A stretch of 64,000 nucleotides of DNA from Misgurnus anguillicaudatus (Eukaryota > Chordata > Actinopteri > Cypriniformes > Cobitidae), in the NCBI RefSeq assembly GCF_027580225.2, contig NC_073354.2:11074001-11138000 (forward strand). The letters run 5' to 3'. Positions 33,178 through 44,077 of this stretch are shown here, one piece after another. The notes beneath the pieces were generated by a model. That model searched no databases. It worked only from the letters and a program-made list of their open reading frames with translations, and was not told the origin of the DNA. Each line of letters starts with the position of its first letter. The first letter of the stretch is position 1. The translations under genes were made by a program, and so were the position numbers.

Positions 33178-33262
33178 GCGCCGCAAGAACCCACAAGTAT
33201 ATGACATCAAAGTACCGTGCCGCAATAACTCACAGGCGTATAACATCAAAGCACAGCGAGAG
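33178..33262. repeat. Two imperfect ~41-bp tandem units
   Basis: GCCGCAAGAACCCACAAGTA...TACC followed by GCCGCAATAACTCACAGGCG...GCAC, each containing (A/G)TAT(G/A)ACATCAAAG. Confidence 0.6.
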
Positions 33263-33636
33263 CGATTCATGATCTGTATGTTGTGGAATTGCTCTCGTGA
33301 TACTTTTCTGTCAGGCACCTGTTGGTGTGCAAGGTGCTGCGTGCAGTCGAACACAACTAACAGCTGGGCTGGATTATGACAAAAAAGCAGATGGAACAGG
33401 AGTGAAGGAAATCCCCATGAGTTTAGGGATTCACACTTGCCCAATATCATGTTAAGCTTGAATAGGCTTGTTTGAGATGAAGAAATTCTGCGCTGAATCG
33501 ATTAGAAAAGTGTGAGAGTTATGTCAGACTTAAATGTCACGCTGAGGTGTGCCAAAAAACTCTTGTGATGTTGCTTTCCACTGACTGCGTTGACGAAAAG
33601 CATGATGGGAAAAGACTTGCTGATGACACAGCTTAA

Positions 33637-34243
33637 AGGGACATTCCACTTTTTTTAAAATATGCTCATTTTTCAGGTCCCCTAGAGTTTAACATTTGAT
33701 TCTTACCTTTCTGGAATCCATTCAGTTGATCTCCGGGTCTGGCGCTAGCACTTTTAGCATCGCTTAGCATAATCCATTGAATCTGATTAGACCATTTGCA
33801 TTGCGTCTAAAAAAATAACCAAAGAGTTTCTATATGTTTTCTATTTAAAGCATGACTCTTCTGTAGTTACATCTTGTACTAAGACCGACGGAAAATTAAA
33901 AGTTGTGATTTTCTAGACAAAGTCTTTGATTATTATGCCAGAATTAGAGTATAGTCCTTACCATATCTGCCTAAATAATCGCAACTTTTAATTTCCAACG
34001 ATCTTAGTACACGATGTAACTACAGAAGAGTCAAGTTTTAAATAGGAAAAATATCTAAACTCTTTGGTTATTTTTTATCGCGATGCTAATGGTCTAATCA
34101 GATTCAATGGATTGTGCTAAGCTATGATAAAAGTGGTACCGCTAGACCTGGAGATCAGCTGAATGGATTCCAAAAAGGTACGAATCAAATGTTTAACTCT
34201 ATGGAAGCTGGAGAATGCATATTTTCAAAAAATCTGGAGTGTT
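33637..34243. mobile_element. TTAA-flanked foldback MITE, AGGGACATTCCACTT end
   Basis: Left TTAA (33633-33636) followed by AGGGACATTCCACTTTTTTT. Long arms pair (GGAATCCATTCAGTTGATCT... with AGATCAGCTGAATGGATTCC; CATTGAATCTGATTAGACCA with TGGTCTAATCAGATTCAATG). The right terminus has decayed. Confidence 0.75.
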
Positions 34244-34394
34244 TTTTTACTTGTTATTGACTTATGACGTTTATATTTTTAATGAATTCCTTTACAGTTT
34301 TGCATGGATGCCGAATTATTTGTCTATATTTTACATTTACCAAGTAGCCTTTTCCAGTAAAGAATGTATTTTATCTGGACTGCGAGATTGGGAA

Positions 34395-34560
34395 AGTGTC
34401 TGATTGAAAGCTCTTTTTTCACTCTTCCCCTCACTGCAGCCATCTTGTCTAATTTTCAGGTAAGGCGGGTCACATTTCAAACAAGTCTGTTGAGACGCGC
34501 CTCACCTGAAATGTTTAGACAGGCAGCTGCAGTAAGCGGAGGAGTGAAATAGAGCTCGGA
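34395..34560. repeat. Foldback sequence with ~60-bp imperfect arms
   Basis: GAAAGCTCTTTTTTCACTC, CACTGCAGCC, TTGTCTAATTTTCAGGTAAG pair with CTCACCTGAAATGTTTAGAC, GGCAGCTGCAGT, GGAGTGAAATAGAGCTC. Confidence 0.6.
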
Positions 34561-35339
34561 TACAGCCAATGAGGATTAACCAGTTAACCAGCACCCCCGC
34601 TTTTTAAAACCACAACAAAGTCATACCCAAACTAAAATTAGATATAGGCTCTGACGCCAGCAAGTACTTTCTTTTCTTCAACGCAGTCGGGGAGAAGCAA
34701 CTGCGCCTGACTGTGGAATCTGGAGTTTTTTTGCCACACACCAGCATAACATCAGAGCAAAGGAGACCAAGTTTGGGGACATTTCAAACCTACATGCATT
34801 TCGCTGTGATCAGCAGTGATCAGTTCTCCACAGATTTTGCCAATCTCGAACAAGCCTAAAAATGGGCTCTCGGCATCTGTCATTAAATAATACCTCATAA
34901 ATTAGTTTAACTAAGAAGTGAGGAATGTCTTCTCTACACTTGCATACCGCCCTTGGGCGCATTGCTCCATGTCTGCACTTTTCATTTGGCTGCCGCACAA
35001 ACTTCGCCACTGCCAATGAAATAGCAGCCTCTACAGTAAAAATGTCAGTAATCTTTACACATTTGGCAGCGTTCGCCTGCTAACTTTTTTGCATTTTATC
35101 CCAGACCTTGATCTCCGTACATTTTTGAGAGATGGTAGAGAAGGGGAGGGGTATATTTATATTGGCGAAGCAGATACAAAGTTGGAATTGGATTTAAAGT
35201 TAAATAATAATTGTAAAAAATTCAGATTTGCTTGTGTGGTAGTGAAGTAGGGAATTTACCAGAAACGTAACAGGAAAGTAGTTTGTTCAATTGCATTTGA
35301 GTTGATTGTTATAATAGCCATCAATGGAGAAAACATGCA
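34561..35339. other. Intergenic, nothing recognised
   Basis: No open frame with recognisable protein and no repeat family I can name. Confidence 0.4.
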
Positions 35340-35455
35340 CTTTAAAAAATGCTTGGTTATTTTCAATCCAGCATTGGGTTAAAAAAGGGTTAAGCCAGTT
35401 GTTGGGTTAAATTAACCCAGAAAATATTTATATTTGAACTAACAATGGGTTAAAA
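35340..35455. mobile_element. AACCCAGC-type MITE copy
   Basis: ATGCTTGGTTATTTTCAATC, CAGCATTGGGTTAAAAAAGG and TTGGGTTAAATTAACCCAG blocks. Confidence 0.6.
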
Positions 35456-36240
35456 CCAGTGGTAGGCATTCAAAGCCTTTTCTGCTGGCCTAAACACTAT
35501 CTGAATCACTGATTTACATTTTATATTTTTTTCCATGAATGTGTATTAAATAAATCCCATAATAGTCTTATATCTTTGTTTCATAGCTTTTCTCTTGGTT
35601 GCACTGCTTCCAGTAGTGCATATTTATGATTGAGCATTTTTCCAATCATATTTTGGCCAGCGGCTTACATCATGTGCTGCCAGGGTCAAAGAAATCTGCC
35701 TAGGCCTTCAGAACGAACAGTGCAGGCGGCTTCAGCTTAAGATAAATGGCAATGAAATCATTGCAGTAACCAATCAGATTTCGAGTTGGCATCCCCGTTG
35801 CCACCTTGCAGGCCTATAATGACATCAGCGTTTTCGCATCATTTGATTGGATTAACCCCCAGCAGTTTCAAACATACAGGGAAACATTCCCAAATACAGC
35901 GTCCTCCAGCTTAACGCAGAGTCAACCGAACTGACTGTAATGTATGACATGACTGATTTTGAAGGCAAAAATCTAGTTAAAATCTTTCATCATAAAAATC
36001 AAGCATTAACATGTTTGGCTGTGATTATTCCTGTGTCATTTGCTTCGGTCGAACAGACATTCTCAGTCCTAAAATGAATTCAAACTTATGCCAGAAATAC
36101 TACTGGACACTACAGTCTCGACTTTTAGCATTAGCCTCCATGGTGATAGAAAACCACCTCATGTTGTACATCAGAGTGATCTAACTCTTCTTGAGAAAAG
36201 AAAGGAGGATGGATTTTGTGTATAAATAACCCACAGGCTA
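35456..36240 (+). mobile_element. hAT transposon relic
   Basis: Starts with a CAGTGGTAGGCATTC-like hAT terminus at about 35458 and contains the C-terminal end of a hAT transposase near 35960-36170. The right terminus is not clear. Confidence 0.5.
35959..36172 (+). pseudogene. hAT transposase C-terminal dimerisation fragment
   Basis: The + frame reads IIPVSFASVEQTFSVLK, a stop, then IQTYARNTTGHYSL. This is the conserved ASVERxFSxLKxIKxxxRxxxGxxRL block of hAT dimerisation domains. Several stops; no upstream catalytic part. Confidence 0.75.
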
Positions 36241-36399
36241 ATTTGGTGAGTTTAATACATTTTATTTAATCAGCAAATACTATTAGTAAAATGTAAATTT
36301 TGTGAATATGATTTTTTTTATAGTTTACCTTTGAAAAACGATTTGCATTATCTTTGAAGTCTAAAATAAAATATGATGGGATCATCGCTCTCACCTCAA

Positions 36400-36865
36400 T
36401 GGCTGGGTGAAGTCCCAGCCGCCTATTTGAGGTGATGGCCAACACATTACACATCCACACTACTGAGCTTTGTGGTGTGGGTCCAAAGTGCTTTCTTCGT
36501 GTCATCAGGTGGGTACCCTCCTTCAACAGTGTTTCGCCAATTAACCCACAACACCTCCAGAGGGCTTGACAGCTAACCCCAGCTTCCTGGGGCAGCCCCC
36601 TCGGCCCCTTGGGCTCCACAAGCAGTGCTCTTTTAAGTTCCTTCCATACCCGGCGGGTTGCTCCATCGTTCGCAGCGCTTCAACCAGAGCCTTCTTGATG
36701 CCGTCTCTGCTTTTTTGTGATATTTGCCTTAAGCCGTGTCCTGCTAGGACCTCTTATTCCAAGTCTGGACAGGAAGCTCCAAAGTGTCTGTCCAGGATAT
36801 CCTCGGCAGCCTACCTCCACTGGGAAGTTCCATGCCCGCCATCCCAGCTGTTGAATAATAGACTG
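36400..36865 (-). pseudogene. Non-LTR retrotransposon C-terminal-like fragment
   Basis: The minus strand reads ELPVEVGC-like text, then ALVEALRTMEQPAG-like, and a frame ending LLKEGTHLMTRRKHFGPTPQ and RRLGLHPAIEVRAMIP. This resembles the degenerate C-terminal tail of fish LINEs of the NeSL/R2-like type, broken by stops. Clade assignment is tentative. Confidence 0.4.
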
Positions 36866-37149
36866 TCAACAAAGTAATTTGTTATACTTTGACTCTTTAA
36901 AACATTTGCTTTTTCAACCATTTATGCGATTTCTTTTGCCTTTATTTCAAATACCTTTCAAAACGGGGTTCTATATATTATTTGCTGTCTCATTTGGTGT
37001 CTTTTTTAATAAAGTAAAATTTAATTGTTCTTTGAGGTGTAAAATACATTCATTTTTATTTACTTTGCAATTTAACAGTTGATGTGTTTCTAATGCCCTG
37101 ACGTCATAATGGTATTTACGAGATGGATTAATTCATGTACAGCACTGCC

Positions 37150-37280
37150 TAGGTGTTAAATCAAGTATTTAGGTTTGAAACAACCCAGCATAAGTTAAAT
37201 TACAACCCAATGTGCTGGGCTCATCCCTTTTTGACTCAACACTGGGTTGAAAATAACCCAGCATTTTTTAGAGTGTTCTT
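37150..37280. mobile_element. AACCCAGC-type palindromic MITE
   Basis: AACAACCCAGCATAAGTTAA start and GGTTGAAAATAACCCAGC then ATTTTTTAGAGTGT end. Confidence 0.7.
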
Positions 37281-37554
37281 TCATAAGGGTGTAGTTCCAG
37301 CATCCATCAACAGGAGGTTAGGCCAACCAGCCAATTCCTAGTCTTGCCAGACCTTTGACCTTGGCAAAAAGGCTAAAGGAATAACTCTACTTTCATAAAA
37401 TAAATCCAGATAATTTACTCACCCCCATGTCATCCAAGATGTTTGCCTTTTTTGTTCAGTTTTTTTTTAAGGAAAACATTTTAAGGTTTTTCTCAATTTA
37501 ATAGACTTTATTGGACCCCAACAGTTTACAGTTTCAATGAAGTTTAAAATTGCA

Positions 37555-38345
37555 GTTTAACGCACCTTCAAAAGGACTCTAAAAGATCCCAACCAAGGTA
37601 TAAGAGTCTTATCTAGCAAAACAATCTGGTCAGATGAAACAAAAAAGCAGCAAACACTCAACATTAGTTTGGTGCACATAGGGGTAAAATGTGCCCCTTG
37701 TGTAAAATGAAATATACTGCTGTATCTTTAATGTTGTGGGACTATTTTTCTGCTGGAGGTCCTGGACATCTTGATGAGATACATGACATCATGGATTCTA
37801 TGAAATACCAAGAGATAAAAAATAAAACCTGACTGTCCCTAGAAATCATATAATGGGCCATGGTTGGATCTTCCTTCAGGGCAATGATCCAAAACAAACA
37901 TCAAAACTAACACAATCCCAGTCCCCTGACCTGAACCCTAAAGAAAATGAGTGGGATGAACTGAAGAGAAGAAGCATGAACATGGAGCTGGAATCTGAAG
38001 GATCTGGAGAGATTCTGCATCAAGGAATGATCTCTAAACTCTTGTCAGGTGTTCTCCAAACTCATCAGGCATTATAGGTGAAGACTCAGAGCTGTTCTCT
38101 TGGGAAAAGGAGGTTGCAAAAAGAATTGAATAAAAGGGTACGATCAACTGTGAGCAGTGTGTACCAGAGAAAAACACCTCTCTCACAATGAGACTCTCCC
38201 CCATTCCAAAACTATTCTTCTCCAATAAAAGGTTGGATTTTTGTAGATTTTTTTAAATAAAAGATCAAAAGTATTAACGATGCAGATATATTTCCTTCTT
38301 TGGTCATATTTACAAAGGGTATGAATAATTTTGAGCACGACTGTA
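37555..38345 (+). pseudogene. Tc1-like transposon, transposase C-terminal half
   Basis: Pieces in + frames: KTIWSDET-like near 37620, GNDPKQTSK near 37880 (the NDPKHTS catalytic block of Tc1 elements), [18 protein letters not shown] near 37925 (NPIENLWxxLK block with the key Ile replaced). The element end CTGTACA lies near 38345 (GAATAATTTTGAGCACGACT). Non-functional. Confidence 0.8.
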
Positions 38346-38371
38346 CATATACATATACATCTACTTATACA

Positions 38372-38656
38372 TATAGACGGTTTCATTGGAAGCACGTGAT
38401 ACACGTCTGGATTCAAACCTTACTTCCGGTTTTGTTTTTTTAATCCTCTTACTAGTTGCTAAACTGATCTCTTGAACAAATGCCTCGTCGAAAATAACAA
38501 ATGTTTTGGTTTCCTAGGTAATCTATGTGTTGTTTTTTTGCTTGTTATATAAATAAACTACGTTTAAAGAACTTTGTTGTTATTTATTCTTAGCGGAGTT
38601 TACCGGAAGCTACGTGCAGCCGCTTGTTTATGTTTTTACTGCTGAAACGGTCTATA
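38372..38656. mobile_element. 285-bp element, TATAGACGGTTTC / GAAACGGTCTATA termini
   Basis: Complete copy of the family interrupted at 3586-4843, sharing ACTTCCGGTTTTG, GCTTGTTATATAAATAAAC and GTTTACCGGAAG blocks. It sits in an ACATATACATATA-rich stretch. Confidence 0.75.
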
Positions 38657-41600
38657 CACATATACATATACATATATAGTTTAAACCTCTACTCATTTAC
38701 CTTTACTATTTCTTGCTGTTGAAATAAAACTACCAGACTCTTTCTGGTCAGCCGCATCCCTCACAAAAGCTACAAAAATAAAACTGTGAGTTCTTCACAT
38801 AAAAGTGTTAAATGCTTTGAAAACAATTCTTTGTTTCTTCCTTAGCATGTATTATTTCTGGCTGAAATTTTGTAGAAAATAACTCAGCATAACAATTAAC
38901 ACATATTCACATTTTTGTAAGCTGCTAAATGCCTTAATATCAATGCAGTTTTGTGTGCAATGTGTCAGCTAGCCAGTTCCCGTCCCCGTGATTTTGAATA
39001 CTTACAGTATGTGGGTGGCTAGACTTGACAAGGTTTTCATAGAGAATTCAGCATATAGATCATTTCTATGATAATTTCTAAGGATGAAAAATACCTTTAA
39101 ACTGTTTATAAGTATCAGGATGCAATCCTGAACAATCAGGTTATCTTTCAACTGAAAATTGAAAAAAACGACCTACAATTGGAGAATAGTTGACTCACTG
39201 CATGCTATGAATTAATTGAGTAGTACATCTTTTGCATTGTTCTGATGGTTATCTGGTTTCAGCCTTAAAACATTTAAAGGAAGTATGGCATATTTTTTTA
39301 ACCCAATTATTATTTACTTATCCTCATTTCATCCCAGTTGTATGACTTCCTGTTAATCAGCTAGCCAAACACGACAAAACCATGTAACAAACAGCATGTT
39401 ATTTTTTTTTTAATGGGGATCTATATGAATATGTGACATAATGATTACTAAGCTTTTAACACAAACGTTTCGCTTTGCATAAGAAGACAGGTTGGATATT
39501 AACCCACCAATGGATTATGTTAATGATTAATGCATGTTATATTTAGAGCTTTGCCATGTCGAGTCCTATGTAAGATAACATGATGCAATTTTAAAATCAG
39601 GTTTATTTGGGTTCAGCTGAAGAAAGGAAGTCATATACATCTGGAATGACATTTGTGTCATATAGGACTATTTCTTTAAATTCTTTAAAATTGCAATGTC
39701 ATTGGCGTATGTGAACTATAATGTGACTAGGTGTAAACCCTACAAAATTATAGCTTATAATGCCAGTAGTTTACTTTCAAACTGGCGTTGCAAGATAAGC
39801 AACATCTGTCTTGATTATCAAATCATCAAAGCACACATATTCATAAAAAGATGTGTATTTATGTAATTGTATAAGACGGTATGGTTCACTACTTTTGCTT
39901 TTGATGTTATTCATATGAATTGAATTAACAATATAATATTTAATAGAAAAAGTTTTGCTAAAGGATCAAAGTAAACTTTCTTGTATGAGAAAGTGTTGAC
40001 GTTCATACATGAAAAAGCGATACTTTTATTTACATTACATTGCAGATTGTGTTTACATAGTATTGAATAAGCTGCTGTTTGTAAACGCAGTCAGCATGTG
40101 TGCAGGTAAAGAGTAGGAGGAACGTGTGTGTGTGTGTGTGCGTGTGTGTGGGAGTTTCTCTGGGCGTGTCTAGACAGTTTTGGCCGAGGCACTTGTTTGG
40201 CGACTGGATAATGAGGAAACACCATTGAGTCAGTGATGATGAAACTTGCTTTTAAAGGGTTTCACTACAGCGTGATGCAACATCACAGAGAATTCCCCTT
40301 TTTATGTGACACTTATGTATAATCTTTTGCGCTCCCTCACTAAAAACTTTCTGTTTCTCTCCTCCCCCTCACATCTACCTTGGTTGGTACACATTAGACG
40401 AATATGCAATCTAATATTTCATCACGCAAGACCGTAAACAAGTCTTTACAAGCGCTGTTAATGCTATAAAAAAATAATGCAGAAATGAAGACTAGTGGGA
40501 TTGGAATAATGTATCACATTGTTTCATCATCCTACGTTTTGTGTATTGCATAATTGTTTAAAAATATTACACGCTGTTTTTGAATTAAAGATAGTTTTAT
40601 TTCCAGGTAAAGTGAAACTCCCTTTAAATGTGCATTATTCATAGATCTCTTCCATTTCTAAGAACCTGAAGTTTAAGAAAGCGCATTGCATTATCGGAAA
40701 TAGTAGCCACCGTTGTCATCGTTCCTTACCGCAAACACTTTCTTGCAAATGGATTTCACATCACTAGTAGTATAACAGTACGCTATCCTATGCGAGAATA
40801 ATGTTGGTATGGAAATTGTTTATTTTTGTTTTTCAACTTCCCTTCTGGAAATGCTTATGTTTGCAGAAATGATCAGTCTCATCCTTTATTTCATCTTTCG
40901 TACGGCCATAATACATAAAAGTGACACATTTCCTCTTTTTACACAATTACAGGAAGCCTAAATATTGTGCTGCCTTACAGCTTAACCTCGTGTCAAGGCT
41001 GTCTAACCGTTTGTGACGTTTGATCCCCTCCACACCATTTTCGGTGCAGATTCAGGCAGATCCTCTTTGTGCTATTGCTTCAGTACCTATTATGGTAAAA
41101 ATGCAGATTTTAAAAACAACTTGGTTTTGCAAGTAATTTCAACCTAGTATTTTAAGTTTTGATTTGTGATCCACTTTGTAAGAAGGTTAAAATTGAAATG
41201 GTCATTTTCACAGTGTTTTAAAGTGTAGGATTCGTCAGTGCAAGGTGTTTTTCAATGAAGGCAGCTCAAATATGCATTTTAGTCTGGGGCTTCCGAGAAA
41301 TCGCCCCAAAATAGATTTTGGCTGGAATAGCAAACTTGTAGCACATTTCTGCTGAAGTGCATATCATTTCATGTATTTGTTAAGATTTCTCTTATTTAAT
41401 CATTTAAAACAATATAAAAATTGCAAAATCAAAGCTTTACATTGTCTTCTGTATACCATGAACTTGCATTGCCTTTACTGTTCATTACCTTATGATGACA
41501 AAAGAAAACATGGTCCACCTTTGTGAGGTTTACAGCTGCGCATTTATGACTTTTTATACTATAATAAAAGATGTGACAAGATAATAGAGTTTCTCTTCTG

Positions 41601-41797
41601 TTCTGAAAGATTTCAACCCGAGTGTGGAGATCATACGTAACAGTTCCCCGTGCATGCACATGCCTGCCAGCGTGGGTGTATGGGTAATCCCAACTATCTC
41701 TCTCACTCCTGGTTTATTGGATGCATGCCGCAGCTGGCTGTGATTTCTTAGGTTTCTGTAAGGGAACTCCGCTTAATGAGTGGGCAGACCCTTAGCA
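38657..41797. other. Largely unique upstream region of the TNFSF18-like gene
   Basis: About 3 kb with few recognisable repeats: a GT microsatellite at about 40122-40150 and a partial GGTTTCCC MITE near 41200-41310. No coding frame supported. The low repeat content contrasts with both sides. Confidence 0.5.
40226..40232 (+). promoter_or_regulatory. Consensus AP-1 site, candidate enhancer element
   Basis: TGAGTCA, an exact AP-1 consensus, within a GC-richer, repeat-poor stretch (about 40150-40300) 1.6 kb upstream of the TNFSF18-like start. A single motif is weak evidence. Confidence 0.25.
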
Positions 41798-41803
41798 TAT
41801 AAG
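41798..41803 (+). promoter_or_regulatory. TATA box of the TNFSF18-like gene
   Basis: GCATATAAGG places the TATA about 50 bp before the first ATG (41849), the same spacing as in the TNFSF4-like gene. Confidence 0.55.
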
Positions 41804-41848
41804 GACTGGGACAACAAGGATATTATAATCACAGTCATTCATTCATTC

Positions 41849-42855
41849 ATGATGGCAACAACACACTTCATCTGTAATGTTGAGGACTCAATGGAGTCCA
41901 TTCAGATTCCCATGGACAAAAACAAATTCAGGCATGGGGTCTTCTACAAGGTCTTTGCGGCTGTGATTATTCTGCTGGTGATGGGACTGATCGGAGGCTT
42001 TATCTGGATGTACTTGTCTTATAAGGTAATGGATGATTTTTGTTCATTTGAGCTTATTTATGAAATGCTTAGCTGGTTGTAGCTGCTAAATGCAAAGGCA
42101 TCGGTGTATATAATAACAAATGATAACTTCAAATCTGCACAACAACATATTTATGTTTGATATTTATTAAACAATTTATATAAGACAGACCAAATAACAG
42201 ATCATAACAACATATGTGTGCTTATGTTATAGAAAACACAGATCAAATGAAAACAGATGGATAATGTTTTTTTTTCTCATTCACAGAATTGTCCACAATG
42301 TAGCAATCATCCAAACTGGCTGTCCATCAATGCAACAGTCACATCTGATGGTAAGCCTTTCACATAGCATTTATATACCACATGTGTAATTATATTTTGG
42401 ATGGATTAACATCTGATAAGATCAAATACAAAGCGTGTGATCACTTTTCGAATAATGCAGACTTTAAATAAAGAGCGTGATTTCACAGGGAAAGACGCTA
42501 ACCGTAGTAACTCCAACTATGCTTCTTTTTGGTTTGCTTAATAGGAAAAATAAACTTTACAGCACCTAAAGAAGGGAAATACTTAATTTACGGTGAGATC
42601 GTCAGGAACAAAAGAGAAATCGATCGTGAAATAGATACTATTCGTCTGATGAAAAAACCATTAAGCAAGACAGATGACCCCACCAAAAACGAGATCACTG
42701 AGTCTCGAACCTTCTGTCATAATAAAGTTCATTTCTTTGTCGATACCGAGCTTCAGCAAGGTGAAGAACTGCTCCTGAGACTGAACTCTAATAAAATCAA
42801 AATCATTGAGACAAGATCTTTCTTAAGAATTTATGAACAAAATTCTGACCGTTGA
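41849..42855 (+). CDS. tnfsf18-like: TNF-superfamily ligand, GITRL (TNFSF18)-like
   Basis: Three exons: 41849-42025, 42287-42350 and 42545-42855. GT/AG borders and phases (0, then 1) fit exactly, giving 183 residues from a tandem ATG ATG start. Predicted type II membrane ligand for a co-stimulatory TNF receptor. Residues 1-31 are cytoplasmic; about 32-56 form one strongly hydrophobic segment (VIILLVMGLIGGFIW core). Exon 2 encodes a stalk with a CPQC motif (Cys61, Cys64) and a sequon at N74. Exon 3 opens with a sequon at N84 and then FTAPKEGKYLIYGEIV, matching the beta-strand in which GITRL has GLYLIYGQV; it ends LLLRLNSNKIKIIE and RSFLRIYEQ. Same strand, phases and layout as the TNFSF4-like gene 18 kb upstream. 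Introns are short (261 and 194 bp) and free of repeats. Exact orthology needs a tree. Confidence 0.8.
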
Positions 42856-43357
42856 CTGTACTGACACAATGTTTATAAGCTCTTTTTCATCTAAGGGGTC
42901 TTGAATGTATCCAAGCTATTGCCGGTATCTGGCATATAAATCATGTCTGTTTGCTATAGAGCTTTATAGGCAACCTGTTGCATCTGCTAAAGATGAAGTA
43001 TGTTCATTCTTGTGCGCCTTGTGACACCAAAGGGAAATACAAATACCTGTATAAACTCCAACAGGTTCCACAAACACTACCCTCTACTATCTTGAATGTG
43101 TGACAATAAGTGATTTTATAATATGTTTATTACGCTTAATACATGTTTTATATACACTGTATATATATATATATTTGTTGTTTAATCATGATAGACATGT
43201 TCTTTAAATTTTTGTTTTATTATCAAATATATACTACTTGCTATTTTTAGATTACAGCGGTTTAGATTTTATATTGGCACCTGTGGTGGCTAATTGCAAT
43301 GCAAATCATGTAACTTCTGTGAAACTGTGCTTATGTATTTTATGTATTCGTTTGATA

Positions 43358-43367
43358 AATAAATAAA
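43358..43367 (+). terminator. Overlapping polyadenylation signals of the TNFSF18-like gene
   Basis: AATAAATAAA gives two overlapping AATAAA hexamers about 500 bp after the stop. The UTR before it is AT-rich with an (AT)n run near 43158-43172. Confidence 0.65.
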
Positions 43368-43469
43368 CTATTTACCTGTAAGAATAAGCTTTGTTTGATG
43401 TATTCCTCTATTACCGTTATTTATCACCTCATCACTTATGTGAACGTAATACCTCAGGACTCTTATAAT

Positions 43470-43660
43470 ACAGAACACTCTCAACAAAAGTTTGGAGCAG
43501 TACCTTTTCAAAAAGTAAACTTTTTACATATTGATACCTCTATGGGACACACTGGTACCTTAGAAGTGCATAATGGTACCTATCTGTACCTAAATGGTAC
43601 AAATTAGGACCTTTTTACCATCCCAATGACAAAAAGGTAAACATTTTGTACAGTTTATTT
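43470..43660. mobile_element. GGTACC-type palindromic MITE
   Basis: ACTCTCAACAAAAG start; AGTACCTTTTCAAAAAGTAA, GGTACCTTAGAAGTGCATAA, GGTACCTATCTGTACC and ACAAATTAGGACC blocks. Confidence 0.65.
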
Positions 43661-44077
43661 CACAATTAATCAAGAACATTATCTAATCTCTAATGTCTCC
43701 TGTAACAATCGAGTTGATTCATTTTCCTGTATCAGCAAAAGGTAAAAAGTTATTTCAACTTTGTGTCTGTGTTGCAAGATGTTACTTTAAATGTTAATGT
43801 TAATTATACACAACTATTATTTATATGCTTTTTGAATAATACACATATACATACATTAACCTACACTAACAGTTGTGCAAGTTAACTCTTACTTTAATAA
43901 AATGACAGCTGAACACTTCAGAACATTTCTGAATGGAAAAGTTCACAAAATATTTCATAATTTATTTATATCACATCACATTTCTGCATTGTTGCACAAG
44001 TCTACAGTGGGGATATGAATTGAGTTCAAGTTCAAATAAATTTTTATATGCCAGTGTGTAAGTAAATATTGCCTTTT

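Noticed and set aside
36566..36877. 103-codon plus-strand frame
   Set aside because: It lies opposite the minus-strand LINE-like fragment and shows no family features.
41766..41774. GGGAACTCC as an NF-kB site near the TNFSF18-like promoter
   Set aside because: It departs from the 10-bp kappa-B consensus at the 3' half, and a single match of this quality is expected by chance.
41780..41848. GTG-started extension of the TNFSF18-like exon 1
   Set aside because: Begins before the TATA box and on a non-ATG codon; the tandem ATG at 41849 gives a normal type II ligand.
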